A stretch of 64,000 nt of DNA from Pomphorhynchus laevis (taxonomy: Eukaryota; Acanthocephala; Palaeacanthocephala; Echinorhynchida; Pomphorhynchidae): contig WNNJ02002477.1 in assembly GCA_012934845.2 (NCBI GenBank), positions 1-64,000 of the forward strand, in the 5' to 3' direction. Below the pieces are notes generated by a model, which ran no database searches, was not told the origin of the DNA, and saw only the letters and a list, made by a program, of their open reading frames with translations. Both the position numbers and the translations under genes were made by a program. This document shows positions 43,101 to 56,100 of this stretch, piece after piece (the stretch's first letter is position 1; every line of letters begins with the position of its first letter).

Positions 43101-44017
43101 AGCAAATTTAAAAGACAAATACCTTCCATTATAACCTTCTACAGACTTAAAAACATAAACTTATAGAAAACTCCAATTCATAATCCAAATAACCAACTTT
43201 GATTAATGTTCATTTTTTGTTTTTTTTAATGTTATAAATGGCCTCTGTGTTCACATGGCAAGAATATATAGTAAATGTTTGTAAGTGTTTAGCTATTTTC
43301 AATTCGTATATGTTTGTCAGAATTAGAATTTGATTTGGTATAACCGGATGAACTCATGATGTTCAAAAGTTGTAAGCTGCCATTAGTTGCTAGTCAACGA
43401 CTTCTACTCAGTATCCTGCATACACTTTTGGTTTCCTTACTAAATGATGAGAAGAAAAATAGCATTCATCAAATATTCATGAACTTTACCTTTTATTCAC
43501 TAGCTACGTCTTCAATTTGAGTTGCAGCAGTGATTATTTTATCTTTTCTGTATTGAAATTTTTAATGTTGATATTGAAATCGCCATTTTGTTGTTGACAT
43601 TTTAAATTTATTCGCAATTGTTGTGGCGAGAGTTCAGGTACAGTTTTTTTATATTTTTAGCGAAGTGAGTTAACCATGACTCAAATGGTAAAGGAACTAG
43701 CGAGAATGTAATGTTCTGTTTTTGAGTGCTAAATTCATCTTCCTCTTTAGAATTTATGCTGTACACGATGAAGTGAAAGATAAACTATTTGAGATTGAAC
43801 TAAGTTGGGTAGGAGAAGGTATCCGAAATCTTTTAAAATTTTACTTATACCATATGAATAAAATGCTTTCAGAATCGAATTATAAGCATGAGAAGGTTCC
43901 TAAAGCTTTGTTTGATGAGGCAGTTAACTACGCACAGGTATTGAAGACATGTTTTTGCGTTTTGACGACTTTTATTTTTAGGCCGCTCTCGATGATAGCG
44001 ATATTGAAGAAGCATGA
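40167..44017 (+). CDS. PSMA3: 20S proteasome subunit alpha type-3 (alpha7)
   Basis: Structural, non-catalytic alpha-ring subunit of the 20S core. Nine coding exons, all GT-AG with consistent phases: 40167-40190, 40250-40332, 40389-40512, 40565-40666, 41872-42084, 43661-43707, 43751-43818, 43873-43937, 43982-44017. They give 253 residues (human 255). Diagnostic segments: [18 protein letters not shown] (N-terminal proteasome alpha signature), [49 protein letters not shown] and LSWVGE. The 47-nt exon 6 is placed by phase and homology (MVKELARI). Ends in an acidic tail DDSDIEEA, as in orthologues. Small introns are 43-59 nt; introns 4 and 5 are about 1.2 and 1.6 kb. An AATAAA follows 22 nt after the stop. 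Confidence 0.95.
42451..43024. repeat. Direct duplication in PSMA3 intron 5
   Basis: Copies at 42451-42677 and 42783-43024, both from CCTTCATATATGACAGATGA to GACGTTTAGGTTTTATG, about 95% identical. The right copy has a short insertion (ACCATTAAGAG). Just after it (43025-43120) is a GC-richer patch with a GATCAC-AGAA-GTGATC hairpin and no known identity. Confidence 0.75.
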
Positions 44018-44106
44018 ACATAATTTTTGTTATTTAAAAATAAATTTTGGTTTTATTTGAAATGCTTTACTATTTTGTTTTGAGATTAAAAAATTATATT
44101 TCTTAG
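44018..44106 (+). promoter_or_regulatory. Operon-like intercistronic region PSMA3-JADE
   Basis: Only 89 nt separate the PSMA3 stop (44017) from an ATG at 44107. The interval has AATAAA (44039-44044), a T-rich stretch and the acceptor TTATATTTCTTAG directly before the ATG. This is the layout of a nematode operon with trans-splicing of the downstream message. No spliced-leader gene was seen in the window. Confidence 0.55.
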
Positions 44107-47100
44107 ATGACTAATACAAGCTGTGATACTGCGGTTAATTTTGATAACAAAAACAAGGTAACTTAATTAGCAAATATACAATGTTAATAAAACATTGTAT
44201 ACATGTTTTATTTATTTAATAAATAATTATTTATTTACTATTATTATCATTTATTATTTTTAATTAATTTATTATTTAATTTATTTTTTTATTTAATTTT
44301 TTATTTATTATTTTTTTAATAAATAAAAATTTATTATTTTTTTATTTATTTTTATTTAATCTTATTTATTGTTGTTTATTTTTTTATTATTTATTATTTA
44401 TTTTTACTATTATTTTTATTTATAATTTAATTATTCAATAATTTTACATTTTTATAGAATTCGATAATTAAATTAATTAATTTAATGAATTATTATTTAT
44501 TTAATAAAAATATTTTATTTTAATGAAGTCAGTTAATTGTAAATGTCTATTCACAAAAAATGATAAAATATACCATTTATCTATTGGTTATACTGTAGAT
44601 GCTCAACTTTCGGCTAGCTTTTGATTTTAAGTGATTACTCGTTTGGATAATGATTTTTGAATTGGTTCAAGAAAACACAATAAACTTTTTTAAATATGCT
44701 AGCCTTTGATATAAACGAAGTATTAATATTAATTTAGTCTTTGCTATTGTGACTACTTGTAGCATTATGTAACTGTATAGGAAATGAAAATGTAAATGTC
44801 TTGTACATAAAAATGAACGATACAAGATCATATTTGTGAGTTAGTAGATTCAAATTTTAAAAAATATTATAACTTTGTGAGTATTACATGTAAAAGATTA
44901 TGGTTTTGTGATTGTGTGAAATAAATAACAAAATATTTTGTTATAAATTAAGCAAATAATAACAATGATGTTACAATTTTGTGATTTTTAGCAGAATAAG
45001 TTTTATTTTGGTTTTGAACTTGTTGCTTTGAAATATTATTTTGTATTTTCAATTTTAATTGAGCTTTATTTACCAAAATATGGTGTTTTTTATTAAGATA
45101 TTTGTAGTGCATTCGACAATACCTCAACTTACTGAAATAGAGCATCCATTTAAGGATCATTATTGGCATACAACATTAAAGTTTAATGACATTCATAATG
45201 TTCAGTATTCGAATTTGCCATCTAAGGAGAAGTTTGCCTGTTCTCAATTTATTTTTCCCAATGTTGCTCACGACCCTGATAACATTGCTGAATATCAAAC
45301 AAGACAAAGGTTTGTTTAATTTTTGGCTTATAATCTACTTAATTGTTGATTTTATAAAATTATATAAAATTTACACAATTTATTACTGGATAAGTTACTA
45401 TGGACAAGTTATTATTGATCTGTGGACTTTGTTTTCCCGTAATAAAACTTTAAACTTTAATTATAAATAAATTTTGCTGGAATAATAACACTTGAATTTC
45501 AAAGATTATTTAGTTAAATAACTTATTTTGAAAACATGATGACCTCTAATCCGTATTATGATACACCTTCTGTTATTTATTAATCAATTCATAAAAATTG
45601 ATTTTTATTTTCAATTTTAACTTTAAATTTAAAATTGATATAGTAATAAATTCAATAAAATCTTATATAATTGTATTATTTATCTTTATTTTTATTTATA
45701 TTTAGTATAAAATACGAATACTCAGTTATGTTATCTGATTTATTAGCTTTCGGATTCTGTTCCTCAATCAATAATATTAGGTCATATGCATACTAATAAT
45801 GTATTTGCTTTGATGTAATAAAACATCATATAAAAAATACAAGATTATTTTTATGCTAATGAAATTTGAATAACTGACAAATACAAGCATAACTCTGTAT
45901 TTAAAAACTCTGTATATAAACATATTTTAAAACTATTTACGTGATAATTAAAAGGTTGATCGGTTCACATATTCAGATCGCTAATAGATATTTCACATAT
46001 TCAGTTTATGTATCATCAAAAATAATTTACATTTTTTAAATTTAAACTTTAAATTTAAAGTTTAAATTTAAACTTTAGTTTAAATTTAATTTTTTTAGAC
46101 ATATAGAATGTGATTTTAATTGAATATGTTTTCTATATTAAAGCTGATACATCCTTATGATCTCTAATCCTTATTCTGATACAGCATCTGTTATTTATAA
46201 GTCAATTCTGAACAATTTACTTTTATTTTAAATTTTAATTTTAAATTTTAACTTGATATAAATATAAATTGCATAAAATCTTATGTAATTATTTATTATT
46301 TATCTTTATTTATATATCGTATAAAATACGTATAATCAGTTATCTGATTTGTTCTACTAACAAGTTATTATTGACATCTAGATTTGCTTTCCTGGTAATA
46401 TAACCTTTTATTACAAGAAGGCGAGGAAACAGGAATATTTATTTGATTACAAAAATCCAATATTTCGACGCACTACGGCACGTCATCTTCATGGTCTAGA
46501 AATAAGACATTGGTAAAAGGAATTAGAAAGTGAAATTTTTTATCCATTATTCATCTGTACTTATGGTGGCAAACACAAATTTCTAGCAACTAAGTTTAAA
46601 AACTAAGATTTAATGTGATGTCTGCTTCACTGTTAGGGACTATGCAATCTTTAAAAGTCTCAAGATACATAGCTTCGATAATTTTGCGCTTTGTTTTGAT
46701 AGTTTCTTTCCTCAGTGGTGTAATTAGGGTAATGTCCATTAAGTGATTATTAACACTTATGTGTTGAGAAATGGCACAAGAGGATGTATACTGTCCGTGT
46801 AATGCTCTCTTTATTACATGTAAGTGTTCTTTGGTACGGATCGCTAACGGTCTTCCTGTTTGGCCCACATATATTTTCTTACACTGGAGGCATGGAAAAT
46901 TGTAGACAACACCGGTCGATTCAAATTCTGGTTTTAGTTTAAACATAATGAATAGCCTAGGTAGTAAACGAGTGAAGGGAAATATGTCATTTCTACGTAG
47001 ACTGAGATTGCTACACATTAAGGAATGTGCCTTCTGGTTGATGAATGGGACCTCGATGAACTTTTTCCCTTCAATTGCATATCGTTGTCTTTGATCATTT

Positions 47101-50100
47101 GTAATGCGACGGGCGCGATGGAATGCGCGATTAATGATATTAGGTGGATAGTCAGACTTTCCACCTATTATCATTTACGCTAGTTTTCACGAACAGAATT
47201 TTCTGAAATGGTATTTATTTGAGTGAGAAACTTCTGTTTTTTCAAATTTGACGTTCCTCGCTTTGTGAAACGTTTTTAATTTTAACGTTTTAAACTAAAT
47301 TTTTTCGATCGACTTAAATATAATAGTATGTCAGAGGATAATCGAAAAGAGCATTATACCCTATCTTGTATGACAATTCAAATTTGATATTGGTTTCCTT
47401 CAACGAATATTCTTTTGTTAGAATGCTCTGTCAAGAAAGCCAAAATCAGTGAATCTTTATCAATCTGAAATCCGGATTGTCAAGACTCGTTCTGGTAGAG
47501 GAGCTTATCCGCATTTGAGAATGTTAAATAATAATTATAGCAAGTTCCTTGCTCACTTCCCCCGTGACGTTTTAGGATTTTTAAGTAAACAACGACTTCT
47601 CTGAACCGTGTAAGAGCTTCCTGAGTAATCCTACCCTTTGTTGGAACCAGTGACCCCTAGCATTTAGACAGGGTCGAAATATGCACTTATATTTATTCAA
47701 TCAGTAATTTCTGACTTGTTGGGGAGCAAGTAATTCGTAGACAATTTAACCCATATACTATTTGCAATTATTAAGTAACATCCGTTCTATGTAACTCTAC
47801 GTTTGCACACATTTATTTCGAATCCAATTAGTCATTGAATATCTGATCATTTGAGTCCACACAGATCACACCTCTAAATATCTATTGATGAACTAATATT
47901 ACGATATTTTCATAATATCAGTTGTGTGAGACCTAGTTGAAGATATACATACTGGTCCTCAATTATATTTGGTTAATAATATTTTTAAACGGTGGCTTTA
48001 TCACATCATCTAGAATACAAAATAAAATTGCCCATATTATCCCATGGTCATGCCCTGTAGATTGATGGACCGAACTTTTGACAGTATCGTTAGTTGCTAT
48101 AGATATTAAGGATGACCATTTTACTCTACCGCTTTACCACTCAAAGGTTCGTAATGCCCAGTCAATATATTCATTTTTAGCTGCCTTTCCTTGGATATAT
48201 TACATTCCGTCCGGATGACGGGAGCGTATTTGTTCTTCGAAGTATTTATAATTAGCCACTACACTCGTATGTGTCGGTTACCGAAAAAATAGGTGTCTTG
48301 AACCTCGCTATTTACATTCGGTAAAGAAAACGTCGAGTCTTAAGGTTCTTAGGCCTGCTAGATTCAAGTTGAATGAATAGTCAAGATTGTTCCATGTTTG
48401 TACTGGAATAAAGTGTTTTAACTGCCTATTATTCTATAGTTTATCACTTAATGTTATTACTGTAATACATAACATTTGAAAATAATACACAAATAGCATT
48501 TAATTTAACAAATTACAACTGAAATTAAACATTTAATTTTTAAATTTTAAAAATTAATTTTAGTGAAAATGCCAAAGCAGAATAGTATGCACGCGGTACA
48601 TACTGTTTTCAACTTCATTCACCTAAATAGTATATTATTATTTCACCTATATTATTGTATCTTACGTTTGTAGTACATCAAGATGAATATCAATAATTAA
48701 TATTTAATGAAGCAATAAAATTAAACACTTTACATTTTATAAAATATTATTGAAATTCAAGATTTCAGTTAATATTGACGCTTCTATAAGTTATTTTAGT
48801 CATTTTAATTAATTTGCATAAATTAACAATAGATTTCAATATTTCAGTTTTAGTCATTTTCGATTAATTAATACCAATTTAGATTAATCAATATTTAAAT
48901 CAAAAATAAATGTTTATTTATTTTTGACCAAAAATGAATTTTTTGTCAAAAGTTTAACTAAGTTTTAAACAGCATTTTACCCTCACGAAAACAGCGATAT
49001 TTTTTTACCGAAGTTTTGGCCAATTTCGATGATTTTAAAAAAAATATTATACAAAAATTGAAATATCTCAGACATAAGTACTTATAATTCGGGAAGAATT
49101 TAAAGAAATTTACAAAACGTACAATCGTTCGGAATTTTCAAATTGTAGTTATGCCTTATGTCATCTTTTCCCCTGCAGCTTTGATGTGGATTAATTTCAG
49201 TATAATTCAACGGAAATAATTATCATAGCAATTTTAAGCATAGTAGTATTATCGAAATTCATTTAATGGTTATTGATAAGAACATTATTAAAAATTGACG
49301 ATGAAATTTTATATCTCCATTCTACTAAACGATGCTTTTTTATTCTTGTTAATAATGGGGGTTTAGTCTGTCCAACGAAAGTCTGTCTAAAACAGGTTGT
49401 TCAGGTTTTGCTATCATTGTCATTCTTAGTTAATTAAAATATTAAGGTTAAAAACCGTTATTAATATAACGGTTTTAAAATATTAAAACCGTTATTTTCT
49501 TATTAAGTTTTTGAGTTTAATAAACAATTTTACGAAAACCGTTATTTTCTAAATTATTTATAAAGTTCGATGCTTATCTTTAAGCTATGATTGTCGATAC
49601 ACTCTTGATTGTATGGATTACTGTTTTATTGATTGGTTTAACAAAAGAATTCGTCAACGATTACCCGGCATTACAGCGGATGAGTTTGAAATCGTAATAA
49701 CTAAACTTGAGGATTATTTTCTTGGAAAAATCTACAAAGAATACGGTCTTGCATATACATTTGATAATGATATTTGCTGTGATATTTGCAGAGGGGTATT
49801 ATTTTTCAAGAGATGCAAAACACTATCTATTATTTTGGTCTTTTTTATTAAACTTTTTTAAAGGATCGAGTAAGTTCTATCGACGATATGTTGGTATGTG
49901 ACGGATGTGATGTAGCTGTACATAGTGTAAGCATAACATCAAGCCAATCGTGTTACGTAAAAAGCTTTATTTATTGTAGTCGTGTTACAACGTAGCAGCA
50001 AAACCAAATGATAAGAAGCCATGGCTGTGTCTGCCATGTATAGAAAACGTTCGTCCAAAATGCATATATTGTATATGCAGAAAAGGTGCATTTAAAACTT

Positions 50101-53100
50101 CAAATCGGTAACGGTTTTTCGATTGTTTGTACAGTATCCTAGTTGTTTCCTAACGTCATTTGAAAATATTAGCTGTTTAAGTCAGAGATCAGTAACATCT
50201 TGTAAAAAATAGTTAACGATGAGTTGATTGGCAGTAAAAATTAATGACTCCGTATTATATATTCCGATAAATTATTGTTTTAAATTTAACAAATACCTAT
50301 ATCTTTTCTGAATTATTTTAAATAATTCAGAAATTAATCTTAATTCAAATTAATTTTATTTTTTTTTTATTTTTATGAATTTTAAGCTATACTTGATATG
50401 AATTTGTACAGGACTGTACAAATAAGATATTTGTATTTACGTAAAAAATATAAATTTATATATTTTATAAATATATAAATAAATTTATCAAAAATGCTGT
50501 TTTTTTGAAGAAATTGGATTCCACAAATAAGTACCAATGTCACAAATAAATCCGTGTGTAATTTCATATCATTTAAATAAAACATCATCTAGATTGTGGC
50601 GTATGATTTGTTAATAATAAAGATGTTTAATAATTAAAAATAATATAAAAATACAAAATATTTGTACATATCGATGATATGTGTGTACTTTGCGTTAATT
50701 TTAAAACTAATATTTAAGTATAATGTTATGAACACTTAAAATGAATTTAAATTTATATCGTATTTCTCCCCGCTACAATATTGATTTGAGGCCGAAACTT
50801 TATTACACAGCTACTCCTCGTTATATTCTCTAATTATCACACTGAAACGTTGAATATTATCTAATAATTCTTCTGGGTTATAATAGTTCCTTTTAGCATA
50901 AAAAGAATTATTTTATTTGTTAATATTAATATTTGTTCCTTTTAATATTTGTCCCTTTATAGATTTTGAATTTTTCAAATTTAATTTAATGCTAAATTAA
51001 TTAATTAATTTAGCATTAATGGAAATTAATTTACATTCAGATTAATAAAATTAAATTAATTTCCATTCAGATAATGGAAATTTCTATGAAATAAAGAATA
51101 TAAAGAATTAAGATTTTTTATTTTAAAAAATTACAACGAATTTTTTACATTCACATTAGTTAATTATTGTTATTTTTAATTATTTATTATTATCATTATT
51201 TATTCGATGACTTAATCGAATACACCTAAATAGAACCTTCAAATAGGCGAATACACCTATAATGTGCGGAATTTTTTATCACATAAGTTTATTTTAATTA
51301 GAACCTTCAGATATGCGAATAAATTTACAAGCGTTTCGATTTCTTTCAATTAAAATTAACGATTTTTATGATGCAATATCGATTTTTATCAAAGCACCTA
51401 CATACAAATGAACTATATTTGACAAACCATTGACCATATAAAGTTTGACTACTTTTATTATAAAATATCTTCTCCATCTACGATGGAGAAGATATTTTTA
51501 ATTTTGTCGTAAAAATTAAAAGTCGACAAAAGTTACAGGAAATTTAATGGTTTTACAGTTGAATTTCAGGCAACTCACGTAGTGTTTGCCTTGATATTAT
51601 TATCAGTGAAGGATAAAGACTAGTTGTTAAAACAACAAAGATTTGCTGCTAGCATTGATATAAATATCCAATCGTCTGATTGTCAAAGTCGTTTTTCTGG
51701 AATATGGTAATTTGTTGATAAAGTAAATTACTAAATAAATTAAATTAAAAGCCATGAATTAGCGCTTTGATCAGTCCTTGATGTGTCAATTCAATAAAAC
51801 CATAGTATCTATGGAACGAATTGATTTAATAATTAAATAGTTTTTTTCGTCAACTACTGTTAACTCCATTGATCGTATAAAAGAAAGTAAATTTGCTTAT
51901 TTTTTAACTTAATATCAACTTCATCGATCTTATTTTTTTGGCACTTAACACCAATCTTATATTTTGTCGATAAAATATAAACAAATTTATTTCTTTATTA
52001 TTTTTTATAAAATGTTATTTAACTTTTATATAAAATATTAAATGTATTTTGATAATAATATAATTAAATTAATATTTAATTATAAATATTATTCCGTAAA
52101 TTATTTATGGATATTTTTTATCTAAATGACAATGTTTTACTCTAAATAAATTTTTATTTAAATAATATAAGTAATATTTATCGTTGTTTTATAAGCAAAT
52201 CGGTTAATTGAGTCTACGCATTTTTTACATAGATGTAAAAAGGTAAATTTTGAAAAGGTCAGTTACCGGTAAATACTTTAAGGAATCGATTAATTCCGGA
52301 TCGTTTAGATCGATCATTTTGTTAAGATTTAGTCAACTAAAATATAAACTGTTAATATAATAAAATGATTCGTATAACAAATAAAACGATTATAACATAA
52401 TAAAACAATCTCATTCGACAAGGATATATATTTTACCGAGAATAGTCTGCATATATTTGTAATATAAATAATATACTTATTTTTGTGTTTTATTGAACAG
52501 AAATATAATTTAGTGTTAGTTAATTTAGTGATTTATTGAAATTATGTTGCCAGAAATATAATTTATTATCAGTATAAATTTATACATTTTATAGTTTATC
52601 GATTTTTTAAAATTTCATATTTAATGGAATTTTAAAAATAACAAAATGATTGTAATGATGATAATTTTTATAAATTCTAATTTAACAATTAGAAATAAGT
52701 AAGTGTTTTTGGCATTAAAGATCAGAACCACGTATTTTAACAATATGTTGTATGATTTTAAATTTATTGGCAAATACGTTTTAGTTCAAACCATAACAGA
52801 TGGGTTCATGAAAGTTGTTCATATTTTATTTCACAAAAGAAAACATCCAGTCATTTAAATGCAACTGAAAGCCGAGCGGTAATCAGTGAAACAAAGGTAA
52901 TGTACTATAAAATTAATTTTGTATCATAATTTTTTATTCAGACTTTCGATAATACGCTATGCTCGTTGTGCTTTTCTAAATATGGAAAGGTTGTCAAATG
53001 TTCATCATCTGATTGCTGTAGATATTTTCACATAACGTGCGCTCTAGATGCTGGCTTGTATTTAAAGCGTCAATTCAGCAGTAAAAATAAATTAAAAACG

Positions 53101-56100
53101 GTAAGTCTGCACCGTACTTTACTTTATTAATATGCTTTAATCCATTTTTAGAACGTTATAAAATTTAAATATTAAATTCTTTAATTTGGATAACGCAACT
53201 TTTAATAGCTCTATATGGTGTTGAATGATTGTTAAATGACTTTTTTGAATGACTTAATATTAATATCAATGTAAAATATAATTTTGAAATATTAAAATAT
53301 TAATATTTTATATTAAAATGTTTTTAAATATGTTCGACCTTGTTGATAAAGGTATTATCAATGATCATTTAGAGTGTCCATCACAAGCATTTAATAATAG
53401 GGTTTTTCGATAAGCATCATTACTTTTCCAATCAATATCGACAATTTTGCAATCCATCTATTTTTTCAACCAATCTCGACACTGCAAACAATCTCGACGC
53501 TTTTGAAAACGATAGGAATTAAAACTCTATAATCGTTTACTAAAGAATATTTTCACCTCAAAAAACGTTTTGGCATAGTTTTCAACTTTTTAGCATTTTC
53601 TTTGGAAAAATTACAATATCTTGAATTAATTTCAAACAAAGAGATATAAATTGCAAAACCTATTTTCATCTTTACATTTTCTTCTAATCATCACGTTTTT
53701 CTACGGAGAAAATCATTGACAATAGAATATTATGAGTTTCCAACTTTGGATATCACAATCTTTTGGGCCTGATGACAACGGCAAATCAAACTAATCACGA
53801 AACAATGGTTGTTCTCCTTGCATTAGTATTAAGTTCATAAAATGCATGTGCACACTCAATGTGCTTTTAGATTGTCGAGTTGCTTCTTTGTTCAGGAAAA
53901 GTCATTGAGCTTTTTAAGCCTTAATAAAGCTGCTTTAAAACACGAGATAAAGATACATTAAGTGAGAACTGATTTTGCACATTTTCACTCAATTGCTTCA
54001 ATGTAAGAAGCAGTTGTTGTCTACATATAAGATTAATTATTGTTTATGTTATTGGGACAGTAAGGTTTTCCTAATCTCTCAATTTTTGATAAGATTGTAG
54101 TTTCTCGTCATTCTCATGGGCCGCGCTATTGATACCAATATGTTCCTGTCTTCAGACGAGATAGAACTTTTAATTATAGAATTTTTGGTTATGCAAAAAA
54201 GTAAAACTTTTATGAAGGTTGTCGAGATTGATTGTAAAAAAGGTAGAACTTTTACGTTAACGTTGAATAGCATTATTATTGCTATTCAAAATTACGTCAA
54301 AAGAGCGTTTCGGCATCTATTTCTAGAGAAATAGTGTCCGAAACTTAATAAGATAGCATTTCCTCTTATCTCTAATCCTTATTCTTATACACCGTCTGTT
54401 ATTTATTAGTCAATTCATAAAAATTGACTTTTCTCAGAAGGAACAGCAGTTCCTTCTGATGTCATCTAATTCTTATTATGATACATCTATTATTTATTAG
54501 CATGTAAGATCAGATTAAATACTTCATTAGCATTCATTTGGCCTCGCTGCCCCTCCTGATGACTTCTAATCCTTATTGTTATACATTGTCTATTATTTAT
54601 TAGTCAATTCATAAAAATTAACTTTTTAAATTTCAATTTTAAATTTTAACTTGACATAAGTTATATGAACTCTTATATAAAATTATTTATAAATATTTTT
54701 ATTTACTTTTAATTATTTATAATTTTCTATAATTATTTTAATTACTTATAATTATTTTATTTACTTTTTTAATATACGTGTACTCAGTTACCTGATCTGA
54801 TTATTTCAGATGGCGTTTTGTTTCCGTTTTCGTGTTATTGTATATTACATATATTAAGATTTATAATATATTAAATATTTCATTTGGACAACGACATTTT
54901 TTTACATCAGAAATCACGACCTTATTATTAACCTTATTATTAAGGTTAATAGTCATTTATAAATTTTATAAATCTTAACAGATTTATAAATACAGATTAC
55001 ATTCGATTACAATTTATATTTTATATCAATATAAAAATGTTATTGTATATTAAACGTTGTTATACCAATATTAAACATTATGTCTGTCTAAATTTTAAAT
55101 TTGCTTGTAAATGTAAACTCTTTAGTTATTTTTCTATACATTTAGGTTTATTGCGCGATTCATATGTTAAAAGCTCAAGTTACCTCGGATCAGTGTCACT
55201 ATCTTGCGGATAAACCTGATCTTCCCTCCTTCATTAGCTTAATAAGACAAAGTAAATGCTGCATTCTTCGAAAGCTCGACATTTTTGATATTATGAAGAA
55301 TATTGACATAAGAAAAAATTTAAGCGATGTTGTGATCTACTGGAAAGAAAGGAAACTTGTAATAGGTCAATAGTCTAGTTGCTTATGTATAACGTAAATA
55401 CATTTTAGGCCCAATCTTGTGATAATCTGACAGGCTTCGTTAGCAATCTGCCTAGATTAAAACGAGACGAAATTAGTAGACTTGCGGCCATTTCTGATTC
55501 TACAATGCAATTTATTATCTTAAGACAGAGTCTGGAATCTGTAAGTATAAGCATGATATTTGGAAATTTTATTCATTTCATATAATATATTAAGTTCTTT
55601 ATTTTTATTCGCGTTGTACTTTCTCGTAAAAATGTGTTGTCTAAAGATTGTATTTCCACTGTATAAGCTAAAGCAACAAACGTATATAATATAACAGTAT
55701 TTGTGTCAATGCATAATATTTCTGTTGTATATTTAGCTTACCTTGTTTTGTGAATTAAATAATAACATTTTTAAAAGTAATCAAGGGATTAACTTGATTA
55801 CTAATCAAGTTAATCAGGGTAAATAGCTTACCCAGTTAGTTTGACAAATGTACGGTTTTTATTATTAAATATAAAACAACAATGAAACATGTTTAAGTTC
55901 GAATTCGGACATGAAGTTATACTTAGATCAATAGAACTTTTAAAGCGAATTCGAAATACTTTGTGAATCTCAAAAACGAAATATTTGCTTATACCCATCG
56001 GATTTTCTTTGGATCCTTGCGGTTAAGAAAACCTCGATTAGAAATCGATCTAAAAATAACTATGACTTTGTTTTATTACTTTTATATAATAATTAAATGA

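Noticed and set aside
43025-43120. Possible tRNA-like or SINE sequence
   Set aside because: No A box or B box (GGTTCGANNCC) and no cloverleaf could be drawn.
45186-45470. Second frame over JADE exon 2
   Set aside because: Out of phase with neighbouring exons and continues into AT-rich intron.
47400-48420. A possible retroelement reverse-transcriptase remnant
   Set aside because: A short resemblance only; no ordered motifs on either strand, so no family is claimed.
54079-54334. Overlapping small frames on both strands in JADE intron 7
   Set aside because: No similarity recognised, no splice sites that fit, and surrounded by repeats.
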